Made by a program: the position numbers and the translations under genes. A DNA stretch of 64,000 bases. Source: Vagococcus zengguangii. Its GTDB lineage: Bacteria; Bacillota; Bacilli; Lactobacillales; Vagococcaceae. The DNA lies in NCBI RefSeq assembly GCF_005145005.1, contig NZ_CP039712.1, positions 1,147,001 to 1,211,000 of the forward strand. The letters are read 5' to 3'. The notes beneath the pieces are model-generated. The model searched no databases. It saw nothing but the letters and a program-made list of their open reading frames with translations, and had not been told where the DNA came from. Of this stretch, positions 8,509-17,377 are shown piece after piece. Every line of letters begins with the position of its first letter. The stretch's first letter is position 1.

Positions 8509-8982
8509 ATGGGTGTTGGACCGTCAACAAAAGAAACATCTTTGCATCATTTTAGAGACCCGTTAGTCGAAATTCTTTCAGTGGATCCAGATATAAATTT
8601 TCTTGGAATTGTTGTAGCAGGGACGCCACAGAGCAATAAAGAAAAAGAATTTGTGAGTAGGCGAACGGGAGAACTTGTCAACAGTATGCAAGCGGATGGT
8701 GCAATTGTTTCAACTGATGGATGGGGAAATTCTGATATTGATTTTTCGACAACCTTGGAAGAAATTGGTGACCATGATATCAGTGTAATAGGCCTTAAAT
8801 TCATTGGAAAACAAGCGAAATTTGTAGTAGAAAATCAATACACAGACTTTGTGTTGGATATTAACAAATCGACCACTGGAACCGAGACAGAAGTGGTTGG
8901 TGAAAATACTTTAGATAAAGTAGATGCTAAAAAAGCACTAGCTGCATTGAAGCTGAAAATGCGTCGAGATTTATCTGATTAA
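8509..8982 (+). CDS. prdE: PrdE, paralogue of the C-terminal chain of PrdA
   Basis: The 157-aa protein matches the pyruvoyl chain of PrdA: GVGPSTKETSLHHFRDPLVE aligns with CIGPASKETSRHYWREPLVQ, and ADGAIVSTDGWGNSDIDF with IDGAIITTEGFGNNHIDF. PrdA has Cys at the chain start; here the corresponding site is the initiating Met-Gly, so no pyruvoyl can form. Two ATG codons lie in tandem (8506 and 8509). AAGGAGG ends at 8501, which puts the second ATG at seven bases and the first at only four, so 8509 is preferred. PrdD and PrdE together look like a naturally split, catalytically inactive copy of PrdA. Confidence 0.9.
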   Translation: MGVGPSTKETSLHHFRDPLVEILSVDPDINFLGIVVAGTPQSNKEKEFVSRRTGELVNSMQADGAIVSTDGWGNSDIDFSTTLEEIGDHDISVIGLKFIGKQAKFVVENQYTDFVLDINKSTTGTETEVVGENTLDKVDAKKALAALKLKMRRDLSD

Positions 8983-8997
8983 AAAAGGAGTTATCAC

Positions 8998-10014
8998 ATG
9001 AAATTTTCTAAAATGCTTACAGCCATTGACACACATACAGCTGGAGAAGCAGCAAGATTAATTGTCGGTGGAATTACCAAGTTTCCTGGTCAAACAATGG
9101 CCGAAAAGAAAGAATATTTAGCGAAAGAAAAAGACTGGTTGCGTACAGCAGTCATGCTTGAGCCAAGAGGCCATAATGACATGTTTGGCGCATTCATTTG
9201 TGAACCAGTTAACGAAGAAGCGGATTATGGCATCATCTTTATGGATGCTGGTGGTTATTTGAATATGTGTGGTCATAATACCATTGCTGCAATGACAGCT
9301 GCTGTTGAGGCAGGCTGGGTAGACGTTGAAGAAAACCAAAGAGAAGTAAAAGTTACGCAAGAAACGCCTGCTGGAATGGTACATGGCGTTGTCACCTTAT
9401 CAGAAGATTTCCAAGCAGAATCAGTAGCTTTTGAAAATGTGCCAGCATTTTTATATAAACGTGATGTCCAGGTAAATGTGCCTGAAATTGGTGAGCTAAC
9501 AGTAGACATCTCATTCGGTGGTAGTTTCTTCGCACTATTACCAGCTAGTAAAGTGGGGCTAGAAATTAAACCTGAAAATTCATCAAAATTCTCAGATGTA
9601 GGGATTAAAATTCGTGATGCTATCAATGCACAGATAGATATCCAACATCCTGAGTTATCTCATATTAATACCGTTGATTTAGTTGAATTTTATGGACCGG
9701 CATCAAGTGAAGACGCAACGTATCAAAATGTTGTTGTATTTGGTGATGGACAGGTTGACCGTTCACCTTGTGGTACAGGAACGAGCGCTAAACTTGCAAC
9801 ATTATATGGTAAAGGTGAAATGGGAGTAGGCGATACATTTGTCTATGAAAGTATCATTAACACTAAATTTACTGGTGAGATTGTTAGTGAAACTAAAGTA
9901 GGTAATTATCAAGCGATTATTCCTCGAATTGGTGGTTCGGCATATATAAATGGATTTAATACATTTTTAATTAGCCCAAACGATCCATTAAAATATGGTT
10001 TTAGTTTGAATTAA
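8998..10014 (+). CDS. prdF: Proline racemase
   Basis: 338-aa cofactor-independent racemase that interconverts L- and D-proline and so feeds the D-specific reductase. Both catalytic cysteines are present: Cys91 in NMCGHNTIAA and Cys258 in DRSPCGTGTSAK. Other family motifs such as IDTHTAGEAARLI at the N-terminus are intact. AAAAAAGGAG ends eight bases before ATG 8998. It is the sixth prd gene in an operon with gaps of 12-35 bases and no internal terminator. Confidence 0.95.
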   Translation: MKFSKMLTAIDTHTAGEAARLIVGGITKFPGQTMAEKKEYLAKEKDWLRTAVMLEPRGHNDMFGAFICEPVNEEADYGIIFMDAGGYLNMCGHNTIAAMTAAVEAGWVDVEENQREVKVTQETPAGMVHGVVTLSEDFQAESVAFENVPAFLYKRDVQVNVPEIGELTVDISFGGSFFALLPASKVGLEIKPENSSKFSDVGIKIRDAINAQIDIQHPELSHINTVDLVEFYGPASSEDATYQNVVVFGDGQVDRSPCGTGTSAKLATLYGKGEMGVGDTFVYESIINTKFTGEIVSETKVGNYQAIIPRIGGSAYINGFNTFLISPNDPLKYGFSLN

Positions 10015-10037
10015 CCACTGGAAAAGGAGAGAAAACT

Positions 10038-10919
10038 ATGGTCGTAGCATTACTATCTATTTTAGGATTACTTACTGTTTATTTCTTATATTATTTTATT
10101 GTCGATTTAATTAAATCAAGAGGTAATTGGGGGCATGGCAATCTATTGGTAGCAACGGTTGTCGGAGCAATTACAGACTTTTTAGATACGTTAGGTATCG
10201 GGAGCTTTGCACCAACCGCTTTGTTGTTCCAATTAACTAAATTTTTTAAAAATGACAAAGAGTTACCAGGGACTTTAAATGCGGGGCATACTGTTCCGGT
10301 TGTTTTTGAAGCATTTCTATTTATCACAGCGGTAAAAGTAGAACCTCTTACTTTATTTTCTCTAATCGGTGCAGCAGTTGTTGGCTCATTTTTTGGCTCA
10401 AAATTTGTTGCTAAACTACCAGAGAAAAAAGTTCAGTTAGTAATGGGCGTAGCATTAGTTCTTACGGCTGTTTTGATGTTACTAAAACAAGTTGGACTAC
10501 TTGATGCGTTAGGTACGGATAATACTGCGACTGGTCTAGCTGGGTTTAAACTTGTAATTGGTGTAGTTTGTAACTTCGTTCTGGGCGCATTAATGACAGC
10601 TGGTGTAGGATTATATGCACCATGTATGGCAATGGTTAGCTTATTAGGAATGAATCCTCAAATTGCCTTTCCAATTATGATGGGATCATGTGCTGGATTA
10701 ATGCCTGTAGCAGGCGTGAACTTTATCAAATCTAACACTTATTCTAGAAAAGGGACATTAGGCTTAACTATTGGTGGTGTTATTGGCGTTACCATCGCAT
10801 TTAAATTAGTGAAAAGCATGGACATGTCCACATTAACTTGGGTAATCATCGCTGTGGTTATCTACACTGGCATCAGCTATTTCTTAAAAGGAATTAAAAA
10901 AGACCAAGTAGTGGCATAA
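10038..10919 (+). CDS. TSUP (TauE/SafE) family membrane permease
   Basis: 293 aa, about eight predicted TM helices, with the two-fold repeated DxxxTxGxG-like segment typical of TSUP proteins (AITDFLDTLGIGSFAPTALL near the N-terminus and CNFVLGALMTAGVGLYAPCM in the second half). Known members move sulfite, sulfoacetate or other small anions. It is the last gene before a terminator at 10926 and follows prdF by 23 bases, so it is part of the prd transcript. A role in export of a fermentation product or import of a substrate or selenium species is inferred from position; the substrate is unknown. Confidence 0.8.
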   Translation: MVVALLSILGLLTVYFLYYFIVDLIKSRGNWGHGNLLVATVVGAITDFLDTLGIGSFAPTALLFQLTKFFKNDKELPGTLNAGHTVPVVFEAFLFITAVKVEPLTLFSLIGAAVVGSFFGSKFVAKLPEKKVQLVMGVALVLTAVLMLLKQVGLLDALGTDNTATGLAGFKLVIGVVCNFVLGALMTAGVGLYAPCMAMVSLLGMNPQIAFPIMMGSCAGLMPVAGVNFIKSNTYSRKGTLGLTIGGVIGVTIAFKLVKSMDMSTLTWVIIAVVIYTGISYFLKGIKKDQVVA

Positions 10920-10925
10920 ATATTT

Positions 10926-10970
10926 TGCATAAGAAAATGACTTCAATGTTTTTCTTATGCATATTGTTTT
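10926..10970 (+). terminator. Terminator of the prd operon
   Basis: TGCATAAGAAAA (10926-10937) pairs perfectly with TTTTCTTATGCA (10950-10961) around an 11-12 base loop, followed by TATTGTTTT. It separates the prd transcript from the sel operon. Confidence 0.8.
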
Positions 10971-11027
10971 AATTGAATAACTTAATTATTTAATTAAAAG
11001 AGTATAAAAAATCGAAGGGGAATATAT

Positions 11028-12053
11028 ATGAACAATAGCGAACAAATAATAGTATGCGGTGGGTGTAATGCAAAAATAGGACCTGGTCAACTTGGAGAAC
11101 TTCTTAAAGACCTACCGAAGAAACAAGACAATCGTTTACTAGTTGGATTTGAATCCTCTGATGATGCAGCGGTTATCAAACTAAACGAAGAACAAGCCAT
11201 TATCCAGACGTTAGATTTTTTCCCTCCCATGGTAACCGACCCCTATATGTTTGGGAAAATAGCGGCAGCTAATGCCCTTAGTGATGTTTATGCAATGGGG
11301 GGAGACGTTGTTTCTGCCCTAAACGTCGTGGCATTTCCTGAAGATAAACCACTAACGATTTTAAAAGAAATACTTCGAGGTGGTGCTGAGAAAGTTCAAG
11401 AAGCTGGTGGATTGTTAGTGGGTGGTCACTCTATACATGATCATTCTATTAAATATGGACTATCGGTTAATGGCATCATCAACCCTCAGAAAATATTAAG
11501 CAACAATACGCCTAAATCAGGTGACTATTTGATATTAACTAAGCCGTTAGGAGTAGGTATTATAACGACAGGCTTTCAAGTTTCAGAAATAGATACACAC
11601 TATTTTGAGCAAGCTGTAAAAAATATGCAGACGCTAAATAAATATGCGATGGATGTTGCAAGACATTATGATATTTCAAGCTGTACAGATATTACAGGTT
11701 TTGGATTGTTGGGTCATTTACATGAAATGTTAGATGGTCGTTTAAGTGCGTGCCTTTATTCTAATCATTTACCCATTCTTGATGGTGCATTAAAAGCAGC
11801 TTCTGATTTTATATTGACAGCAGGTGGACAACGTAATCGTAATTATTTGTCTAACTTCGTCTCATTTCATTGTGATGATTTTTCTATGGAAGAAATTTTA
11901 TTTGACCCACAGACTTCAGGCGGTTTGCTTTTTAGTGTTCCAGCTAACCAAGCAGACGACTTAATCACACAATTAAAACAAGAACTTGATAGCGAATGCG
12001 CTATTATTGGCCAAGTCATTGACAAACAAGCAGTTGAAATAGCAGTTTACTAG
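11028..12053 (+). CDS. selD: Selenophosphate synthase (selenide, water dikinase)
   Basis: 341-aa enzyme that makes selenophosphate from selenide and ATP. The N-terminal active-site segment is VCGGCNAKIG, with Cys13 and Lys16 at the catalytic positions; this version uses Cys, not Sec. The AIRS/PurM fold motifs follow, such as SSDDAAV, TLDFFPP and the GGHSIHD loop. AAGGGG lies upstream of ATG 11028, and a TATAAA at 11003-11008 is the only promoter-like element noticed. It is the first gene of the selenium operon. Confidence 0.95.
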   Translation: MNNSEQIIVCGGCNAKIGPGQLGELLKDLPKKQDNRLLVGFESSDDAAVIKLNEEQAIIQTLDFFPPMVTDPYMFGKIAAANALSDVYAMGGDVVSALNVVAFPEDKPLTILKEILRGGAEKVQEAGGLLVGGHSIHDHSIKYGLSVNGIINPQKILSNNTPKSGDYLILTKPLGVGIITTGFQVSEIDTHYFEQAVKNMQTLNKYAMDVARHYDISSCTDITGFGLLGHLHEMLDGRLSACLYSNHLPILDGALKAASDFILTAGGQRNRNYLSNFVSFHCDDFSMEEILFDPQTSGGLLFSVPANQADDLITQLKQELDSECAIIGQVIDKQAVEIAVY

Positions 12054-12064
12054 GAGGACAAATC

Positions 12065-12664
12065 ATGAAAAAAATTGACGCAAGAGGACTAAGTTGTCCT
12101 CTACCCGTAATACAAACAAAAAAAGCTTTAGAAGCACATGAACATGTTCTGACAATTGTAGATAATTATGTAGCAGTCCAGAATTTGGAAAAAATGGCAT
12201 CTCAACTAGGTTATAAAATCGAAGTAAATGAGAACACAGATGGATTTTATGTTAATCTGGCAAAATCTGCTGGCAACTTCTCGACTGAATTACAACAAGA
12301 TACTCATTCAGAACCAATACATAGAGATGAAGACTACATTGTCGTGATTGACTCGGATGAAATGGGAAAAGGCAATCCTACTTTAGGTCAAAATTTAATA
12401 AAAACCTTTGTGAATACTTTATTAGCACAAGATAGTCTGCCTAGTTGTGTACTTTTATATAATAGTGGGGTGAAGTTAGTGACAGAAGTTGAACAAACTA
12501 TCAATGATTTCAAGGAATTGGAAGATAACGGGGTTGAAGTTTTAACTTGTGGTGCCTGTTTAGAATTTTATGAGTTAACAGAACAATTAAGCGTAGGTAA
12601 TATTACCAACATGTATCATATCGTTCATACTATAAGAACGCATACGCGCGTCATCAAGCCATAG
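12065..12664 (+). CDS. yedF: Selenium metabolism protein YedF (TusA-DsrE-like fusion)
   Basis: 199 aa. Residues 1-75 are a TusA/SirA domain with the sulfur- or selenium-relay cysteine Cys11 in ARGLSCPLPVIQTKK. Residues about 95-199 form a DsrE-like domain with a conserved TCGACLEFY motif near 158. The fusion is typical of YedF proteins found only beside selenium genes. It may carry selenium between the desulfurase/lyase and SelD; this is a family inference. It starts 11 bases after selD, behind AGGAGG. Confidence 0.9.
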   Translation: MKKIDARGLSCPLPVIQTKKALEAHEHVLTIVDNYVAVQNLEKMASQLGYKIEVNENTDGFYVNLAKSAGNFSTELQQDTHSEPIHRDEDYIVVIDSDEMGKGNPTLGQNLIKTFVNTLLAQDSLPSCVLLYNSGVKLVTEVEQTINDFKELEDNGVEVLTCGACLEFYELTEQLSVGNITNMYHIVHTIRTHTRVIKP

Positions 12665-12675
12665 GAGTGTTATTA

Positions 12676-12936
12676 ATGGAGTATCTAGTACTATATAAAA
12701 ATATTAAAGAAGCTATTCAAGCAGAAGAATGGTTAAGACAACAAGATATAAAGGTACGTATCATTGCTACACCAGAATCTATTGAAGCAACTTGTGGATT
12801 TTCTTTAGAATTAATAACGGAAAATTTAGAAGAAGCATTAGCAAAAAATCATTCATCCTACGCAATCAAAGAGATTTATATGATTCAGGGAGAACGATTA
12901 AATAAACGATACAATAAATTAGAGGTGCGTCTATGA
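12676..12936 (+). CDS. Putative Se/S carrier protein (DUF3343)
   Basis: 86-aa protein of the DUF3343 (Se_S_carrier) family, which occurs in selenium-utilising bacteria. The single conserved Cys lies in EATCGFSLEL and is the likely carrier residue. ATG 12676 is preferred over GTG 12667 because TAGGAG (12662-12667) stands eight bases before the ATG and overlaps the GTG. The stop overlaps selB by ATGA (12933-12936), showing translational coupling. Confidence 0.88.
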   Translation: MEYLVLYKNIKEAIQAEEWLRQQDIKVRIIATPESIEATCGFSLELITENLEEALAKNHSSYAIKEIYMIQGERLNKRYNKLEVRL

Positions 12937-14819
12937 CGGAAATAGTAATTGGAACAGCTGGGCATATTGATCACGGAAAAACGACTCTTGTCAAAGCCTT
13001 ATCTGGTATAGAAACAGATACTACCAAAGAAGAAAAAAAGCGTGGAATGTCAATTAATTTGGGATTTGCTTACTTAGAAGGTCCAAACAATCAAAAGATT
13101 GGATTAGTAGATGTACCAGGTCATGAAAAATTTATAAAGAATATGGTTGCGGGCTTACCGGGTATACATACCATGATGATAGTGATTGATGCCGCAGAAG
13201 GGGTCATGCCACAAACTAAGGAACATATAGATATTTTGACGTTGTTAGGTATTAATAGCTTTATGATTGTTTTAACTAAAATTAATCAAGTAGATGACGA
13301 ACTAAAAGAATTAGTTATAGAAGATTTAATCGATTATTGTAAGGAAACACCACTTGAAGGCGCTCCAATTTTTGAAACAGATGCGATTGATAATGTAGGA
13401 ATTGACGCATTAAAACAAGCAATCTATACGATTGCCAATGAATTAAATCCGCCAATTGAAAAGGATGAAGGCCGCCTGAATGTGGATCGTGTTTTTTCAG
13501 TAAAAGGATTTGGAACAGTTGTGACAGGAACTTTACTGGATAAACGCCTAACTGTAAATGATACCTTGTATTTATACCCTGGTAATATCTCTTGTAAAAT
13601 CAGAAGTTTACAAGTACATGAACAAACGGTAAAGGAAGCCTATCCCGGACAACGAGTCGCTATCAATTTATCCAATATAGCAACTGATGAGATCCAACGT
13701 GGGGATGTTTTATCAACGTTAGACACCGGTCAAGAAACATGGATGATGGATGTTAAGGTTAAGTGTTTAGCGAATCATTTATCTGGTATCAATTTATGGA
13801 ATCGTGTTCGTATTTTAATTGGAACACGGGAAGTATTTGCACGTGTCGTTCCAATCGGTGTAGAGACAATTGCTCCTAACACAGAAGGATTCTTACAATT
13901 GCGATTAGAAGAACCACTTAGAGTCAAACAAGGCGATCATCTGATTATACGTGCGTATTCACCAATGAAAACTATCGGTGGTGGGTTAATATTAGATGCA
14001 AGTCCAGATAAACATCGTCGCTTCAAGTCAAGTGTCATCGAAAGTTTAGAAATTAAAGCTGAGGGATCTGTTGAACAACAATTGTTAGACTTTGCCTATC
14101 ATCAAACGTCTCCTTTTACGACGCTATCAGAAATGCAACATTATCTATCTATTGAAGAATATGAACTATGTCGTCTATTAGATGAAGCCGAGTCGCAGGA
14201 ACAAATAATGGAACTGACGACCAATACATACATTCACCCCCTTCGATTTGAGCAATTAACCAAAAAGATTATGGAAGAAATTAGTCGGTATCATAAGACG
14301 TATCGTCTACGTAAAGGAATGCCGATTAAAGAATTACGTTCTAAATTTAATCGTTTAGGAAAAGTAACATTAATTGATGCTCTATTAACTAGAATGACCA
14401 CCGTCAACCTGTTGAAAAGAGAAGGAGATTTACTGGCGTTATCAGACTTTGAGATTAGTTTCAATAGTTATCAACTTAAAGCTAAAGAGTCGATGCTTAA
14501 TATATTAGATCAAAATGGCTACAACCCTACTAAAGTAGAGGAATTAACAAAAAGGGATAAGAACTATATTGAGATGTTAGAAGCATTAAATGGTGAAGAA
14601 ATTACAATGTTGACATTCGAATATGCTATTTCAAGTAAAAAATTACGGGACGCTATTCAGTTAATGTGTGACTATATTAAAGAACATCAGGAAATGACGT
14701 TAGGAGATTTTAGAGATTTGACTCGATCTAGTCGCAAATCATCCATGCTCATATTAGAATATATTGATCAATTAGGGATGACCAAAAGAATTGAAAATAA
14801 ACGAGTATTAATAGATTAG
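12933..14819 (+). CDS. selB: Selenocysteine-specific elongation factor SelB
   Basis: 628-aa GTPase that brings Sec-tRNA-Sec to UGA codons with a bSECIS. The G1 motif is AGHIDHGKTT (9-18), followed by switch I (TTKEEKKRGMSINLGFAY), DVPGHEKF (G3) and a G4 variant TKIN in place of NKxD/TKID. Beta-barrel domains II and III follow. The C-terminal about 270 residues form the winged-helix domains that bind the SECIS RNA. Length and layout are normal. The same operon carries selA and selD, and tRNA-Sec is 10 kb upstream, so the decoding set is complete. Confidence 0.96.
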   Translation: MTEIVIGTAGHIDHGKTTLVKALSGIETDTTKEEKKRGMSINLGFAYLEGPNNQKIGLVDVPGHEKFIKNMVAGLPGIHTMMIVIDAAEGVMPQTKEHIDILTLLGINSFMIVLTKINQVDDELKELVIEDLIDYCKETPLEGAPIFETDAIDNVGIDALKQAIYTIANELNPPIEKDEGRLNVDRVFSVKGFGTVVTGTLLDKRLTVNDTLYLYPGNISCKIRSLQVHEQTVKEAYPGQRVAINLSNIATDEIQRGDVLSTLDTGQETWMMDVKVKCLANHLSGINLWNRVRILIGTREVFARVVPIGVETIAPNTEGFLQLRLEEPLRVKQGDHLIIRAYSPMKTIGGGLILDASPDKHRRFKSSVIESLEIKAEGSVEQQLLDFAYHQTSPFTTLSEMQHYLSIEEYELCRLLDEAESQEQIMELTTNTYIHPLRFEQLTKKIMEEISRYHKTYRLRKGMPIKELRSKFNRLGKVTLIDALLTRMTTVNLLKREGDLLALSDFEISFNSYQLKAKESMLNILDQNGYNPTKVEELTKRDKNYIEMLEALNGEEITMLTFEYAISSKKLRDAIQLMCDYIKEHQEMTLGDFRDLTRSSRKSSMLILEYIDQLGMTKRIENKRVLID

Positions 14820-14828
14820 AGGGATTGA

Positions 14829-15983
14829 ATGAATATTTATATGGATTATGCATCCACATCTATACAAAAACCGCCAGCTGTGATGAAAGCAATGGCGGAA
14901 ATTATATCTAGTAATCATTATGGCAACCCTTCTAGAGGAGCCCATCAGTATTCAATGAATGCTCAACGAGTGGTGAATAAAGTGAAAGAACAAATTCTTC
15001 AGTTACTTAATGCTTCTAGTGATACCTACGACGTTTTGTTTACTCAAAATGCCACTACTGCATTAAACATGGTCATAAAAGGATGTGTAAAAGCACAACA
15101 GCACGTTTTAACGAGTGATTGGGAACATAATGCTGTCTTAAGACCTTTATATGAATTAGAGCAGTCTAAAAATATTTTACTAAATTTCTTAGAATCTGCG
15201 ACTCTAACCGGAATGTTTGATTATCAACAGTGTGATCAATTCATCAAGCAAAAGTCACCAGATTGGTTAATTCTTAATCACGCATCAAATGTAACGGGTA
15301 ATTGCTTAAATCTTGAGGCTATTAAACAAATGGCTTATCAAGCAGGTGTCCCAATTATTTTAGATAGTTCTCAAACATTTGGGACTGTTCCAATTGATTT
15401 TTCGGACAAAATAATAACAGCATTAGCATTTACTGGACATAAATCTTTGTATGGGCCAATGGGAATTGGTGGTTTAGTAATAAAAAAAGATATAGAGATG
15501 TATCCGTTAATTTCCGGTGGAGATGGTTTAGAACCGTTTGCCAAAGTAATGCCTCAGCATCAGGAAGCTGGCACATTAAATGTTCCGGGAATAGCAGGAC
15601 TAGGCGGAGCATTAGAATCTTTTGACAATAAAGGAGAATCTGTCGCAAAAAAACAACTTAGTTTAAGAGAGAAGACCATTTATTTTAGGCATGCTTTAGA
15701 AAAAATCAATGGTTTGACCCTCTACGGTGAGGTTGAAGAACAAACAGTAGGAGTAATTAGCTGTAATATCCATGACATTCCTTCTGCAATGGTGGGGGAT
15801 ATTTTAGCGACTGACTACAATATAAGTGTCCGCACAGGTTTCCATTGTGCTCCCCTGATACATGGGTGCTTAAATACAACTAGTCAGGGGACCCTGCGTT
15901 TTTCAATAGGTGCTGCAACTACTTATGAAGAGATAGATTATGTCATCAATAGAATGGAAGAATTAGGACGAGAAATAGAATGA
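14829..15983 (+). CDS. Cysteine desulfurase / selenocysteine lyase-like PLP enzyme
   Basis: 384 aa, class V aminotransferase fold, close in type to the EF2568 family (TIGR01977 from memory). PLP binding: Lys205 in FTGHKSLYGP, and the HNAVLRPL region with the stacking His. The catalytic Cys340 lies in RTGFHCAPLIHG. It probably mobilises selenium or sulfur from (seleno)cysteine for SelD and YedF. It lies between selB and selA; its 3' end overlaps selA by four bases (ATGA). It could instead be a general NifS-like enzyme; its position argues for a selenium role. Confidence 0.88.
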   Translation: MNIYMDYASTSIQKPPAVMKAMAEIISSNHYGNPSRGAHQYSMNAQRVVNKVKEQILQLLNASSDTYDVLFTQNATTALNMVIKGCVKAQQHVLTSDWEHNAVLRPLYELEQSKNILLNFLESATLTGMFDYQQCDQFIKQKSPDWLILNHASNVTGNCLNLEAIKQMAYQAGVPIILDSSQTFGTVPIDFSDKIITALAFTGHKSLYGPMGIGGLVIKKDIEMYPLISGGDGLEPFAKVMPQHQEAGTLNVPGIAGLGGALESFDNKGESVAKKQLSLREKTIYFRHALEKINGLTLYGEVEEQTVGVISCNIHDIPSAMVGDILATDYNISVRTGFHCAPLIHGCLNTTSQGTLRFSIGAATTYEEIDYVINRMEELGREIE

Positions 15984-17377
15984 ATGAAAACAAACAAAAC
16001 TTACTAAAAACATTACCTCAAATAGATAAACTTGTTAAAGAAACCTCGTTACGTTATCAAGAAATATCAGTACTAGAAATAAAACAAGCTTGTCAACAAG
16101 CCTTGTCGTCAATTCGTCAAGAAATATTATCAGACCAATTGACTAGCGTTACTGTATCTGACATTTTCGAGAAAATAAATACTTGTTTAACTACAGAACC
16201 TGATTATCATCTAACCTCAGTGATTAATGCTACAGGGACTATTTTACATACTAATTTAGGTCGTTCTTTATTGAGCAAAAAAGTCCGTAATCATCTAAAT
16301 GATGTGGCGTATCACTATTGTAACTTAGAATATGATGTCAACGAAGGTAAAAGAGGCTCAAGGTATCAACATTTAACCGAAATAGTCAAAGATTTAACCG
16401 GTGCTGAAGATGTCTTAGTGGTCAATAATAATGCTGCCGCTATTATGTTGGCGCTAAGAGCTATTGCCAATGATAAAGAAATTATTGTGTCTAGAGGCGA
16501 ATTGGTCGAGATTGGTGGCTCATTTCGTATTCCAGAAGTAATCAAATTGAGTGGAGGAACATTAGTTGAAGTTGGGACAACGAATAAAACACATCTTACC
16601 GACTATAAGCAAGCTATAACTGAGAATACAGGGGCTTTATTAAAAGTTCATACGAGTAATTACCGTTTGATTGGGTTTACTGAGCAACCGAGTCTGGAAG
16701 AGATGGCTTCTTTAGCCAAACAGAAGCAACTACCGCTAGTAAATGATTTAGGTAGCGGATTATTCTTTGACCTACAAAAATTTGGTCTTCCATATGAACC
16801 TACAATTCAAGAAGCTTTAAGTAAAGGTTGTGATATCGTAACCTTTAGTGGCGATAAATTACTAGGTGGACCACAAGCAGGCATTATCGTAGGAAAACGA
16901 GAATGGATTGAAAAAATGAGACAGGATCAACTACTTAGAGCCTTGAGGGTAGATAAATTAACGCTAGCAGCCTTGGAAGCAACCTTTATGTTGTATCAAA
17001 ATAAAGAACAAGCCTTTGCTAATATTCCTACATTAAAAATGATCAGTAAAGATTTAACGATTTGTCATGAAGAAGCTAGTCAGTTGAAAAAAGCAATCGA
17101 TGACAAAACAATTGGCTTCAGAGCACAAATTGTTCCTTCAAAAAGCAACATTGGTGGTGGCTCATTTCCGGAAGAAGAAATGAATAGTGTAGCTATTTCA
17201 TTGTCTTCTGATAACTACTCCTTAATAGAATTAGAGGAAAAATTAAGGAAGGGAAGTATCCCAATTATTTCAAGAATTTATCAGAATCAATTGTTATTAG
17301 ATTGTCGAACAATCGATCCGTCTGAGCATCAATTGATTCTGAATGAATTAATAACATTACAAGGAGCAAACGAATGA
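15980..17377 (+). CDS. selA: L-seryl-tRNA(Sec) selenium transferase
   Basis: 465-aa PLP enzyme that converts Ser-tRNA-Sec to Sec-tRNA-Sec using selenophosphate. It has the motifs INATGTILHTNLGRSLLS and NNNAAAIMLAL, and the PLP lysine K293 in TFSGDKLLGGPQAG. The N-terminal domain (about 1-60), which binds the tRNA-Sec D arm, is present. Length matches bacterial SelA (about 460). It overlaps the upstream desulfurase gene and the downstream yedE gene by four bases each. Confidence 0.96.
   Translation: MNENKQNLLKTLPQIDKLVKETSLRYQEISVLEIKQACQQALSSIRQEILSDQLTSVTVSDIFEKINTCLTTEPDYHLTSVINATGTILHTNLGRSLLSKKVRNHLNDVAYHYCNLEYDVNEGKRGSRYQHLTEIVKDLTGAEDVLVVNNNAAAIMLALRAIANDKEIIVSRGELVEIGGSFRIPEVIKLSGGTLVEVGTTNKTHLTDYKQAITENTGALLKVHTSNYRLIGFTEQPSLEEMASLAKQKQLPLVNDLGSGLFFDLQKFGLPYEPTIQEALSKGCDIVTFSGDKLLGGPQAGIIVGKREWIEKMRQDQLLRALRVDKLTLAALEATFMLYQNKEQAFANIPTLKMISKDLTICHEEASQLKKAIDDKTIGFRAQIVPSKSNIGGGSFPEEEMNSVAISLSSDNYSLIELEEKLRKGSIPIISRIYQNQLLLDCRTIDPSEHQLILNELITLQGANE

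Noticed and set aside
7756-8982. prdD/prdE as a frameshifted second prdA
   Set aside because: Each has its own RBS and proper ends, and clostridia keep the same two-gene form; a broken prdA is unlikely.
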